In this document: positions 1 through 11,669 of the stretch, piece by piece
How the letters are laid out: each line of letters starts with the position of its first letter
Position numbering within the stretch: the first letter of the stretch is position 1
DNA from: Angiostrongylus vasorum
Lineage: Eukaryota; Nematoda; Chromadorea; Rhabditida; Metastrongylidae
Reading direction: 5' to 3'
Assembly: GCA_018806985.1 (NCBI GenBank)
Contig: JADANN010000461.1
Coordinates: 682,001-746,000 of the forward strand
Length of the DNA: 64,000 nt
The notes under the pieces: model-generated
Database searches by the model: none
The model's input: the letters and a program-made list of their open reading frames with translations, nothing else
What the model was told of the DNA's origin: nothing
Position numbers and translations under genes: made by a program

Positions 1-1545
1 CATCTACGACTAGAGCATTACACACGTCTGTTCCAGATGTAGAAGTTTTTTATGTAGAATTGCGAATTCTGAATCTAAAGCAAGAACACACGGTAAGTAT
101 AGTGCTGGACAGTTGAGTGCAATTCGATTATCTTCAATCTGTGTATGAAGTGGTTGGCATTAGAAACATGGTTCAGGGGGGCATAGCGGACAACTTGGCT
201 ATGGCTAACGTCAAGCGTGGACCTGAAATTCCTCTTGCTCTTCGTCAATTGTCCATTCGTTGTTAATTATCCGCGTCAAGAGACGTGTGGAACAAAACAA
301 AGCGCAGGCCAAGAGCATCGGGGCGAACACCGCCGTGCAAACGCGAAGCGCAATCCTTACCGCAGTGGAGACCGATTTGAATATTCCATTCGCTTGCCAA
401 CATCCACGGAATCTACCCATTCATCTCGAATACTCTGACTTTTTCCTCGTGAGGATCGCCTTCCTGATATCGGTAAAAAATGAAGCAATATCGATCGACT
501 ATGCGGAGTTAACTCCGCATTATCAAGAAATTAGTTGATGAGCAAAAAGGGCTTATTGTTCGTTTTGAAAAGGCGTAGAAAGCTGGAGGAGACAGAAAGG
601 GAGAAAAACAGGAGAAACCAACTAAAGGAAAATCAGCCAGCTATTCGGGCGATTACAGAATAAGCTTTTGGAGTACGGTAACGGTACAATCTGCGGAAAA
701 TGTCATAAGTTGGAGATTCTAAAAGACGAGCACCTGACGTAATAAGTGCTTAACTCAGTGTTTTTTGAGGAGATCTAACGATCGTTCAGATTTTCAACTA
801 TTTCTTTTTCATATTTGCCTTCTGAATCACTTGTCGTTCAAACTCTGCGTTTCTGTGACGATTGTTATCAATATTAGCATATTCCACGACCACGATGAGA
901 AATCCGCTCTGTATGTCGAGCGTCTTTACGACGACGTTGACCGTCGCGATCATCGATGAGAATTGTTGATTATTCAACACTTATGCGATATGTCGTAATC
1001 GTAGACACCCTTGTGTGGAGAGCGGCACATTTTCACAATCGCTTTACGCAATATGACAGACGAAAGGTGAGATAATCACCCAATAACCTCTGCCCACATT
1101 CTCGTCCCTGTTCCATCCTCTCATTCTCCTCAGTTGAATGCCGACACTTATCGTAACCACACATGCTCACAGGTAAGTGTGACAGAACCGTCTGGCCGCT
1201 GTCCATTGGAGGTCGTGACGGCGACCGCGAAGTAGTGTGCGGCGAGTTTTTTTCCATTCTTTCATCAGTCGTAATTCTAAAGAGAAATTTGACAGGTATG
1301 GCTCACCAATGGAAGGAGATGATCAGCTTGTGTTCTTTCGTTAAACAAAAGCCGTTCAACCACCGATGTCTCATTGTTCTCCACCGGTGGTGAATTGTTG
1401 ATTTGTTACACAGGAATCAATGGGGCCATTAATGCTCATTATTCGTAGAAATCGACACTTGGCGGGCGGTCTTAGTCTGTTTGGAAATTAATGCCAGATT
1501 TCCGCGTTCAATTTCAAATACATTTATTTAAATTCAAAGTAAAGT
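1..1545. other. No supported gene at left edge
   Basis: Open frames here are short and match nothing I recognise. A Lys/Arg/Glu-rich open stretch at about 560-662 (+) ends in a stop and has no clear splice partner. It could be the tail of an exon of a gene entering from the left, but I cannot show that. Confidence 0.3.
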
Positions 1546-1897
1546 TTATGGAACAAACTGAAAGTCATTGGAGTCCATCGTTATTTCAGAAGATGCGAAG
1601 CAGTTTGTTTGATCATGGTAGAACTTTAGTTTCCTAGAACTCAGAAATCTTTGGAAAGCACTTTTTGCAACGTCTTGGTTCCTAGAGATTTTTCCAGCGA
1701 GTAGTTGTCGAACTGCACGATTGTTATCGAAGTGGCAGCTGTTTGACAGAAAGACAATGGCCACAAAAACTAATACCAACTTTCGTTTCCCGTATTTCAC
1801 AACTTTAGTGGAGCTTTGTACCCCACTATTCTCCCAGCTGTCGTTGATTGAGTGATGTTGAGCGTTGTTGTTCAGAGGAATTCGTTCCTTTTCTGTT
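1546..1897 (-). CDS. Possible terminal exon of an unrecognised membrane or secreted protein
   Basis: The minus strand is open from a possible acceptor near 1,897 to a stop at 1,546, with no ATG in the frame. The translation has a polar Asn/Ser-rich start, a basic patch (KYGKRK), a hydrophobic run of about 15 residues (LVLVFVAIVFL) ending near a Cys, and a polar tail. An AATAAA hexamer lies about 15-20 bases after the stop, as expected for a last exon. The layout suits a single-pass membrane protein, or a signal peptide if translation begins here. I do not recognise the family and could not join upstream exons. It could also be a chance open frame. Confidence 0.3.
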
Positions 1898-3350
1898 TAT
1901 CCGTAGTAGCCGCAAAGGCTGTAGTTTCCCCAGAGCGGGGTCTTGTTGATGTCCTAAAAGTGTACTTCTCAGCTATAAACGTTTCACTGTGAATCAAGCC
2001 ATGTGACGCATCCGTCCACTGAGCACAGCATATTCTGTTGTAAATTTCGCTTTAGAAAGTGTTTTTTTTACACAAACTTGAGTGGAATGTCGTCTGTTGC
2101 TATACAGAATCCATTTTTCGTCGTATATCAGGATACGTTTTTAAAAAAGAACGAATCATTTTAGACGAAAGAGAAAACGAAAAGGCGAAAGGAACGGACC
2201 GGATATATCGAAAGACCGACGGACTATCCACTCGGATCATCTGCTTTGAAGAAGACGAAGACGTCGAAACGTTATCGGAACAAATCCTTCTGTCAACATC
2301 GTGTTAGCTTAGTACTCCAAAGACCTAAAGAACGGATCGTTTTAATTGCACAAGTTGCGCTTCCTAAGTACATTTTTCCCTCCGATTCATTTAGACCAAA
2401 CAGTATCTAACAGTCAATATCTTTGCACTTGTAATTTTTTTCGGGAGTTTCTAAACTGTTGCCTCTTCCAGCACCTAGTTCGTTTTCCCTCATCCTTTTG
2501 AGCTTTAACGCACCGAACTGATTCAGTCAAGTTGTCACCATCGATGGCGGCCAGATGCGGCCGAACATTCTCATCTTCAATATTTCATCTTTTTCATAAA
2601 ATTTGTGGGACCATAAGGACTTTAAATAGTCTCAATTCCTCATTGGAAGCGTTTTTGCATCGTATGTCCAACTTCGAACTCACACAGAAACATTTGCTAA
2701 ACTTTCCTCTGTAGCCTAAACTAAAAGCGATCCAAAGCAAATACGAAAACACGGACATATAAGTTTAAAGCGAAATCTGCCCTTTATACATGGTGCAGAA
2801 AGTGATAAAAGATAAAGCGCTCAGTCATAGCTATTAATCCGTTGGAGAAGCTTGATACATTCTAGTCGATTCGTTGCATCGTTGAGGTGATTGGATCCAT
2901 CATCCATATCTAGCCTATAAATTGATGACTCTCAATGCCTCGCCATTCTGTTAAGTCAGTAATTCTCTTTTTCCAGCAAGTGCGGAATCGTTTATCGACC
3001 TCAGAGGGATGAATGGGTTGGTGAGCCTGAAGCACAAGATCGAACTACCAATCAATTCGCAATGTATTGTAGGGCACCTCCAACCGCTGCGCTGTTGCGG
3101 GCCAAAACAAACCACTGAAGTTTGGAAATACAACTGGAATTATTAACTTCGTGACAATCCATGGGAAAAAAAACTGCTCGATTGTATCTTGAGTCGTAAA
3201 CAACACTCGGATGGTCCAACACCACGGTGGGTAATTTTTGGAAAATTGGCGTTTATTCTTATGCTGAACCTTCATTAATGCTATGGATTTTGCAATCACT
3301 TTCTACTTACTGCTTACTAATTCTTTTTATGGCAGAGTATGATGTGTAAT
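1898..3350. other. Unassigned noncoding sequence
   Basis: I see only short AT-rich frames with no family motif, and no repeat I can match elsewhere in the window. Confidence 0.3.
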
Positions 3351-3354
3351 AATA

Positions 3355-3520
3355 ATACAATGACGCTGAGATATTTGCTAAACTGCGGTCTGCAAGTGTC
3401 CGCGGCGGGGTCGAACCTGGTTACTAGTCTTTCTGGGGACTAACGTGTTCACCACCACGCCATTAGTGTCCCTCGTTTCGCCTATCTCTCAACCATGTTT
3501 TATAGGTGCTATCAGCAATT
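3355..3520 (-). repeat. tRNA-like foldback repeat (family B), diverged copy
   Basis: In antisense this carries the family B landmarks: gagatatttgc, a Gly-type tRNA B-box-like gtcgaacc, the ttcaccaccac block (complement of the A-box-like GTGGTGGTGAA), and the tttcgcctatctctca end. It is shared with at least ten other places in the window. Confidence 0.65.
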
Positions 3521-3565
3521 ACACTATGGATTTTACCGAACTGTGCGGCTACTGTTACACTTGGT

Positions 3566-3665
3566 ACGTCCAGGCTCAGAGGAAGACGAAGTCGCCGAAA
3601 CGTCAGCCATCGAACAGCGGCAACAACAACAATAGGAACATCTATACCAACCGCGTCATGTAGAA
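3566..3665 (+). repeat. Penelope-like 3' end fragment with hammerhead-like core
   Basis: The block gtacgtccaggctcagagg, followed by a GAC/GTC mini-stem and GCCGAAACGTCAGCC, then a CAA-rich tract, matches the 3' ends of the Penelope-like pair at 47 kb. Only about 100 bases are present. The core CAGAGGA departs from the hammerhead CUGANGA consensus, so it is probably inactive. Confidence 0.5.
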
Positions 3666-3699
3666 AAAGGAACTTCGCAAAAACCTGAATACAGATGCT

Positions 3700-6430
3700 T
3701 CATTGTGTTCAGTTTCCAATTACTTTGATGTATTTTTGCTTTTCTTGAAGGAAATACACTTCTTCTTACCACATTGACTAGTCCATTTTTTTCACGGCAG
3801 ATATCAAACTTTGTATTTCCGTTCGTAAATCCACCTCCTAGTTAGCCCGTGTCATAGAATTACTGCCACCTTGGGAGCAATCTTCTAGTAGAGCAGCGGA
3901 CCTCGTTAGCTATCCGAAAGAGGTCGCAGCGATTGCAGTGGTAACGACCTGGGAACGTCCTGGTGTCATAACTCTTTAGAAACTTCTGGAAAAAATCCCA
4001 ACTTGCAAAATTCTGGCCATATGGCTGTGCAGAATTGTGATGCATATAGTTCGTAAAGATTGGCCCATCTAACACCATGGCATGATATCAATTATTTAGT
4101 TTTACACATGAAGAGCCGTCGGCAGGTGCTGTCATTATTATTGCTACCATCCCTAGTTCTTCTATGCTGCTAAAATTGTTTTAAAAGTCTTCAAACAAAA
4201 GATGATAGACGATTTTTTAATAATTCAGTTTATTTTCAATGTCCTTAAAAATTCTAAACGCGTAAATTTTGAAAATGTGGTAATCGCCTCACCGTTTCTT
4301 CATGATTTCCCACCTTGCACGTTTTTTCCAGTTCCTCTTATTCACCTACTTTGTCGGCCTTTGTCCGGAAAGAACTTTTGCTAGCTCTGTGACCGACTCG
4401 GATTGTTCCAGGACGACAGCGAATCCTGCGATTAGTCGACTGACTGACCCCGGTCGCCGATGATGTAACAAGCCGAATCCACAGCCGGACACCAGCACCT
4501 CCATGTTCTGTGGTTGTAAGAGAACGAAGTGAATAGAAGTGCTTGGATCCACACTGTATTTGAACGCGGTTCCTTCAAATATCACTAAGCGGTACACTAT
4601 TATTCCTTGACCATTTTTGCTTTATGCCATCCTTCCTGTAATTTAAAACAACTTTTTGATATTTTTAGGAACAAGTAACGACTGACCAAAAAATTCTACC
4701 TTAGCTACAAGCTTTTAGTATCTCACGGTATCTCAAGCTTTTCTCACTGCATCGTAAAAGCTAATGCGTTCTCGAAGTCTCTGCCATGTCTGATTCTTTG
4801 CATCGTTCTCGCTTTTTTTCTTTCCTTAAGTCCTCATCAAATAAACTACATAACACTTGCACTCTTGTGCTAATTCCCATGCTTTAAGAGCTTTTATCCA
4901 TCTTCTAGCTACTTTTCATCACTATCTTTGGCTAGTTTTCTTTATTCTAGGTCTTTTTTCCTCCTTTAAGTGCTTTTTCATTTCCTTGTTTTCTCGTCTT
5001 TTTTCGCTTCGTTCCCGCTCTCGTCTTTTATTTTGATTCATACGGATTTCGAGAACATGAAGACAGTCCCCACTTACTTGCGATGCTTCATTTTCAACGT
5101 TTCGCCGTCAAATCTTCTTTGGATTTTCAACACCTTGACAGAAAATCCCTTAATAGAAATGATAACTCTTTTTCTATAATTTGTTGTATTAATAAGATGA
5201 CGTTACGTAGGGCTGCCATAAAGAAGAAAAACAAATACTGATCATTTGTGCAGAGATTTAATGAAAAGTCGACTTTCAAATAAGTTTCTGTATATTCCCA
5301 TCGAAGCTTCCCATCCATAGATCACATATAACTATACTTATTGAAAAAAATATGAACAAGAGAATAAAGGTGAGCGTAAAAATTGAAGATCTTCCGGTTT
5401 TCTACCTTTTCCTGTTTTCAAGGATGTACCTGGGTGGAGGAGGACCGAAGCGTGTAGGGAGGCGTTCGCTGGCCATCAGGGGGGCCGGAGGGGGGCGTGA
5501 CCCTCCCGGACACACCTCAGTGCTCCGAAGTCCAAAGTGGAGCCAATCCAGCTCTTGCTCTAGTCCTGATCCATGATTGTCATAGGTGTTCAGGATATCG
5601 GTCATTTATTGATGTTCATTACCTTCACTATGTTCCTCACTGCTCCCTTTGTTCATCCATCCACTTCTCAGCATTTGGTGGTGTTTGTTCATTTGATAGG
5701 TGTTGATTTGACAAACACTCTTTCACTAGTGTAAGAAAAAATGAAGAGGAACGGAGGAATCTTCGAAATTTTTCTTGTGCTTTCTATGTCGTACCTAGTA
5801 GTTCTTCTACAGCCCAAATCGAAAAGTGTTGCTTCTGTCTTTCTATCCGTCTTCATTTTTTATTGTTTTCTCGTTAAGTAGAATGCCAATTATAATGATG
5901 GAAATCTAACTTATGAGCGTTTGAAGCTCATTCCATTACTTTTTCTCGTTCTTTATCCTCTTACTCTTTCATTTTCTTTATCGCACTTTTTTCTCAGCCA
6001 TGTTTCTCTTCATCGTCAAGAAGATGTTCTTCATTCTTCAAGCTCCGCTTGTGCTTAAAGTAACCACTGCACAGGAGGGAAAAAACAGTGGCTTCACTTT
6101 TATGATATTATTATGAATTATTCCAAACATTTTTTTACTTCGTCAAATTTTCTTTTTTTCCACTGTACATCAAATCGTAATGGTCCATGGTGTTCAAAAA
6201 AAACAAAGACAAAAAAGAAAACGAAAAGACATTAATCACTGAGCCTCGAGAAGACACTACTGATTTACTTTGTGCCATTGTGAGCTCCTGATTTCGTAAC
6301 AAAGGAAAGTCGATGGAATCTGATTTTACCAGCACTTTAATTTGGGTAATTAAGCAAGGTTACGAGTGGGAGGGAACACTTTATATTAAGCCAAAATTTA
6401 AGAATGTTAGGAAGAAATTTAGTTAAACCG
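3700..6430. other. Unassigned sequence with two unproven minus-strand open frames
   Basis: Mostly AT-rich. Two frames stand out but are unproven. One at 5,402-5,605 (-) starts with ATG, is Gly/Pro-rich and reaches a possible donor after PPPPR. The other, at 4,346-4,597 (-), is open and GC-rich. Either could be an exon of a gene that includes the 1.5 kb exon, but I could not link their phases. Confidence 0.2.
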
Positions 6431-6474
6431 TGTTGCTGAGCGCAGCTCTTAGGACACTATCGTTACTGCTGAAT

Positions 6475-6735
6475 TTTCAGCTTGGAATGGCTATTTTAAC
6501 ACAAAGAGTTACTTCAACGAAGCTGAGATATTTGCAAAACTCCGGACCACAGGTGCCTGCGGTGGGGGAACGAACGCGCTATTGTCCTTTCCGGGGAGTA
6601 ACGCGTTCACCACCACACCATGCGGGTCCTTTGTTTCGCCTGTCTCTCAGCTAGTTCTATCGATCTTTTTGCCATCAGCAATCACCCATCAACGGGATTG
6701 ATCTGGGGAGCCCAAATCGGCATTGAACCCAGTTA
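6475..6735 (-). repeat. tRNA-like foldback repeat (family B)
   Basis: The copy contains the gagatatttgcaaaactccgg edge, the B-box and A-box-like blocks in antisense, the ctgtctctcag motif, and part of the element centre (caacgggattgatctgggg). Confidence 0.75.
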
Positions 6736-6814
6736 AGCTGAGGCTATAGTTATAATCACAATTTTAACCTTTTTGCCTACTGCCTACTCTTTTTGATGGC
6801 AGGGTATATTGCGA

Positions 6815-6950
6815 AATATAACTTCAACGAAGCTGAGATATTTGCAAAACTCCGGACCACAGGTGCCTGCGGTGGGGGAACGAACGCGCTATTGTCCTTT
6901 CCGGGGAGTAACGCGTTCACCACCACACCATGCGGGTCCTTCGTTTCAAA
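6815..6950 (-). repeat. Second, near-identical family B half-copy
   Basis: About 120 bases from ttcaacgaagctgagatatt to catgcgggtcctt match the 6.5 kb copy base for base, about 308 bp downstream. This points to recent local duplication. Confidence 0.75.
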
Positions 6951-7164
6951 GACAAAGTGTTACTATTTTTTTTACACAAAGAGTTAATTTCCCATAGTCT
7001 GAAGTGCTTCAAAGACTTTGGCAATGTGTAGTTCCCACTTTTTATGAACCGCATGTTTTGAAGCGATTTTTTTCTGTGATGAGGGAGAGAATTTTACGTC
7101 TCAACTCAAATACACATGAAATGATATCGCCTGCTACTCGATGTAATCATAACATGGCGACCAC

Positions 7165-7275
7165 TTCAGAGGGCCTCATTGGTGTAGTGGGCAACACGTG
7201 AGACCCTAGAAAGAGTAGTCGCAGGTTCGAATCTGGCCTAAGGTGTAGGTTTTGCAAATATCTCAACATCATTTT
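7165..7275 (+). repeat. tRNA-like family B copy, sense orientation
   Basis: The head ttggtgtagtgggcaacacg resembles a tRNA A box and D arm, and caggttcgaatctg resembles a T arm. It is followed by the family tail tttgcaaatatctcaacatc. The anticodon arm does not fold and the acceptor ends do not pair, so this is a tRNA-derived repeat and not a working tRNA. Confidence 0.6.
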
Positions 7276-7299
7276 GGTTGTATAACATGAAATGTTTCC

Positions 7300-8165
7300 T
7301 GAGCTTTGAACTATTTCATCAGCTCAGATTTAAGATGATGAGGAATCGCTGAATCACTGATATAAATAAGGCTTGAGAGAAAGCAAACACTAGTCATCTA
7401 AGCCGTTTTTAACACCATTTTCAACGAATAATCTATCCTTTACACGCTTCATTTTCCAATGTATCCATTATTTATTCTTCTACTAGTATCCTCTCTTGTT
7501 CCCTACTCCTAGAGATCTTCTCTTATTTTTTCTTCATACGCGACAAAATCATAAATTCTTACAAATGAGTTCGGTACAACGAAAAAACCCATGGGCTATA
7601 GCTTTTAAAAAGTTACTGAATGGAATATCCCAAAAAACTCTAACAAAAACCCTTACAAGCAAAACCGATTTCTGGTTTCTAAGCAAACTTTACTAAATGC
7701 TTTACTACTTTGTTAAAGCTTGCTATTTCTAAACTAACTTTATATCTTAAACACTTTGCTATGTTTCAAAAACTTGAGAGCTTGAAAAGGCACTAAGTTC
7801 TCCTAAACCGAAAGCATTCATTAGAGATTTTTTTTTACCGTGCTGAATTGCTTTTCTAAGAAAGGTCTTCGTTCCGACTTCTTTTCTTTTCATTTCTACC
7901 ACTCAACCTGCTTTAACACTTAAACAACCAATACAATGGAGGAACAAGTCTTGATAGAGAAAGTGAGTAGAATAAACAATAGAAACAGAAAAAATGACTT
8001 ATTAGCAAAACCACCGAATGATAATTAATTTGGTATCCACGAAGATTAATGATTTCAAAAGACAAAAAATATGACTTAAAGGACCGGATCAATAAGGTGA
8101 CGAGTGAACGATATGCGTCGGATTTTTGGACGGGATAAAAAATAAATTAGTAATAAGTAAAATAA
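7300..8165. other. Unassigned AT-rich sequence
   Basis: No coding motif, repeat or RNA gene recognised. Confidence 0.3.
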
Positions 8166-8169
8166 TGTG

Positions 8170-8450
8170 GCGCGTGTGGCGTAGTAGTCGGAGGCGCCCT
8201 GCGACGCACACGTAGAATTCCGGCGCACATGGCCCACCAAGCCTTCCATCTCTCTGAGGCCGGCAAATTAGTACCAGACTTCTCTGGGGAGGATACCAGC
8301 GCTGGCTCGATACATCGGTAGGCCACCGCGAGTCATCGTTAAGGCCAGATATGCATTCAGTCACCTCCAAAACGATGTCTAATGAAGTCGAATGCATGGC
8401 TCGTCCCTCCGGGATTGATCAACGCCGAGAGCTTTATTCTTTTGTCCTTT
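8170..8450 (+). repeat. tRNA-derived SINE (family A), near full length
   Basis: It starts gcgcgtgtggcgtagtagtc, which resembles a pol III A box. It continues through catggcccaccaagccttcc, the ggctcgatacatcggtaggcc block and aatgaagtcgaatgcatgg, and ends gccgagagctttattctttt. Better-kept copies carry GATCGATCC, which fits the GWTCRANNC B box. Length is about 280 bp. Confidence 0.85.
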
Positions 8451-8459
8451 TTGAGTAAA

Positions 8460-9645
8460 ATAAAAAAACATTAGATATCACTTAGAAAAGAGGTAGAATT
8501 AAGTAAACGTTTCAGAAAGGAAAATTTTTTTTCTTTTACCCTATCGTCTTTAAATCCTTAGCTTTAAATTTTAAGTGGAATAAAAAAAGTACAAAAGCTA
8601 TTTGAAAAAAATGGATAGAGGTAAGTGAAAAATTCCAGAGAGAAGATATGTTTTCTATGGACGAGAGAAATAATCGCCCTCCAAGAAAAGTTTCCCTTTT
8701 TCCCTACGTTATCTTTAGATCTACGACGATAAAGTTGCGTGTCGACCTGTCAGCGGTGACTGATTGACGATTTGATCCGGTCGACGTCGAGGGTCCGACG
8801 CGTTTGATCTGAGCACTGACCCATCCGGGTCCCATTATTTACCACCACAATAGTCGGCGACCGGACCTGGATCGATGCTTATCTGTTGGCCTCCGGATTT
8901 CTTTAAATGGTTTTGTCTGTGGCAACTAATTATTGCAGAACAACGACAATGGATGACATAATTTCTTAGCTGATCCGCTTTACAGCAACAACCATTGTCG
9001 ATGCTCACCTCATTAAACTCGATTTAGGTTAGAAAAGCAATCAGTAGAACCCTCTTCATGATTTCTAATGCAGAATAGAGAAGGTCGGAGAAAAAAACAT
9101 CTTCCTTATTCCTATAGTCTTTCTGGAATCCAGTAGGATACATTTTCTTTCAGTAGACCTTTAGAAATGTGGAAGGTGGAACGAGGAAAGTTTTCGGACG
9201 AGAAACAACTGATTAAGTGGAACATTGAGAATAATCCCAATGTTAAAGCACCATAGCGAAAAAAATTTAGCTTCAAATCTCTTTTTTTCTTTCAAAAAAC
9301 TGAGAAACAAAGTCACAAGGTTGAACAGAATTTCAGTAGGAACTAGAGAAAATACTTTGAACCAAATCCAATTCTCCATCTCGAAGAAAGATCGGACTGA
9401 AAGGTAGATTCTTCAGTTTCTTGCAATACAATGGGATGAAATAATTTTGTAACAATGTAAAAACTACTTGCAGTAAGCGACCGAGAATTCAGGGATATTC
9501 TACCCAACTTCTAAGGGAATAAATTGCAGCGGTCAATAGCTTTCTATGGTTTATTTTTCGTCTCTTTAAACTTTAGTTCTTAGCTCTTAAAACGTGGTCT
9601 TTCTAGGTATTGAGTGACAAACAGCTCTTATTCGAGATATAATAT
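8460..9645. other. Unassigned sequence
   Basis: A CpG-richer patch near 8,700-8,900 sits in otherwise AT-rich DNA. No gene or repeat recognised. Confidence 0.3.
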
Positions 9646-9649
9646 TTAT

Positions 9650-9934
9650 TTAAAGGATAAAGGAAAAAGTCGTCGGCGTTGACCAATCCCCTGAGGGATG
9701 CGCCATGCATTCGACTTCATTAAGTATCGTTGGAGGTGATTGAATGCATATTTGGCCTTTACAATGATTCGCGGGAGCCTGCCGATGTATCGAGCCAGTG
9801 CTGCTATCCTCCCAGACAAGTCTGGTACCAATTTGCCGATCCCGCAGGGATAGAAGGTGGTGGGCCATGGGCGCGGGGATCGATTCCGCGTAAGTGTCGC
9901 AGTGGCGCCTCCAGCCATTGCGCCACACGCGCCC
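9650..9934 (-). repeat. tRNA-derived SINE (family A), near full length
   Basis: The antisense copy runs from the ggataaaggaaaaag tail to cgccacacgcgcc. It keeps ggggatcgattccgcg, the antisense B box. Long open frames on both strands here come from the repeat. Confidence 0.85.
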
Positions 9935-10529
9935 CTTATCATATTTATTTACTCTTAGTAACCAATGTCGCCATAAGTTCTCAAAAAATATACAGATAGT
10001 GGTTCCTATAAGGGCCATCTGCAATTGGTTCTAATCTCTAGAATATCTTAAAGAAATAGGCTTCATTGTAGTAGTCATTGAAATATTTCTGAAAACCCTA
10101 CCCTGTCAGGGTTTTTGAAATGAAAAATAATTAAATGATTGCCTAGTGATAGGGTTTACCAAAACTCAAAGCGGCGCGAATAACTGAACCGATAAAAGGG
10201 AAAAAAAAGTTAAATACTTCGTAGATAAAGTGGATAAACCTTCTTCTTCTTGAAGCACTCTCCAAATTCATCGTTGAGCACCGACGGCCCCAAGAGGAGG
10301 GGAGGGCCTGATCGAAGGCCGACCACCAGTTTCATCGTTCATCGTTCATCTTCATCATTCAGCATCTTTCGCCAGTTGTTTTCCATCGTTAGATTTTTTT
10401 TCGAGTTCCATTGTAACTGAGAATTTCTCCGACCAAGCAATTTCGATGACAGCATACCTTTTTCGAACTGCTGATATCGTGGAATGGGGTGCGTCACAAC
10501 TTTGTCGGCACTGACATATATCTTCGTTC

Positions 10530-10645
10530 CCGGTGTGTATAGGCATGTATCTGTGTACTTGTACGCATGTGTGCATATGCGTGTGTGCTTGTGTCTGTAT
10601 GTGTAGTGTGTGTGTGTGTGTATGTATGTATGTGTGTGTGTTAGT
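10530..10645. repeat. (TG)n-rich microsatellite
   Basis: Degenerate TG/TATG repeats. They create a spurious His/Thr-rich frame on the minus strand. Confidence 0.9.
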
Positions 10646-10649
10646 GAAA

Positions 10650-11669
10650 TTGCAAGTCATCCGTATTTCCGTTCTCTCTCTTTCTCTCTCAGTCATGCCC
10701 TTCCCTCTACCTGCGTAATTCACCTCACTTACGACATTGGCAGATCGAAGCTATGAAGTTCCCAAGTTTTCGTACGCAAATCGAAATTCTGCTCAGATTG
10801 CTCCAGGGTCATTCGTATGTCGGCTTCCCTAATCTGTTCTAGTTTAACGACCCCTGCCGTTGATTTCTTCTTGACTTAAGCTAGACAGTCGAGTAACGTC
10901 GTAATATTTGCCGGATTTCAACAGATTTACCAGCATCAGCTGTTTATTCTTCACTATTCCTACTCATATCCATATCGATCGACTTTTTATTACCTCGAAT
11001 CTATTCTGCTAGATATTAGAATAGCAAATCTTCTCAGTACTTTAGTGCTTTAGTCAGGCCCGGGCACCAGAACTCTCCATCCAGTTAGACTGCGGGTCCG
11101 CTGTAAGCTCTGGTTTTTGTGTCACTCAAAAACATGGAGAAGTTTTATGAAATTGTTTTGCAGCTTGTATTCTGTCCGACAAATACCACGAAATAGTGTT
11201 TATTTCCTATACATTTCAGTAAATAACACTTATATTACCAAAGCACATCACTACGTCATCTCAGTTCGTCTAAAGCTTCCTAAAATTCATTCCCTTGCAC
11301 GATTCCTCCGCTCCTCCTCCCTCCCTCCCCCACTCTACGGTACCTTCTGCTTCTGTCTGTGCATTCTCTTCGTTTTTATTGCTTTTTTTTATTTTTTGCT
11401 TTATACAACACGAATTCCATTTCCTTTTTTCATGAAAGTCGCACTAGCAATGTCGTTTCCGAATATCCATCCTTCGCAGAATATGTAAACCGTGGGAAAT
11501 CGTAGTAAATTTATAGATTCTTCTAGAGTGGTGCTCTATTCGACAATTCAGCTCGTCGATCGCGTAAGATTCCCAGACACCTACTGCCATCCGAAGAAAA
11601 CGAAATTGTTCACCAAAACGATGATGTCTAGATAGTTGTTTACCACAAAGTTTCGTCGTTGCCGTCATC
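10650..11669. promoter_or_regulatory. Upstream region of the transmembrane collagen gene
   Basis: No other gene is seen between the microsatellite and the collagen start at 11,670. The 5' leader and promoter probably lie here or further upstream. I see no convincing core promoter element or trans-splice acceptor, so this call rests on position only. Confidence 0.25.

Noticed and set aside
7165..7240. Possible tRNA gene
   Set aside because: T arm and D arm are tRNA-like, but no anticodon stem or acceptor pairing is found and the sequence continues into the family B tail.
10355..10723. 122-codon His/Thr-rich frame
   Set aside because: Produced by the TG microsatellite.
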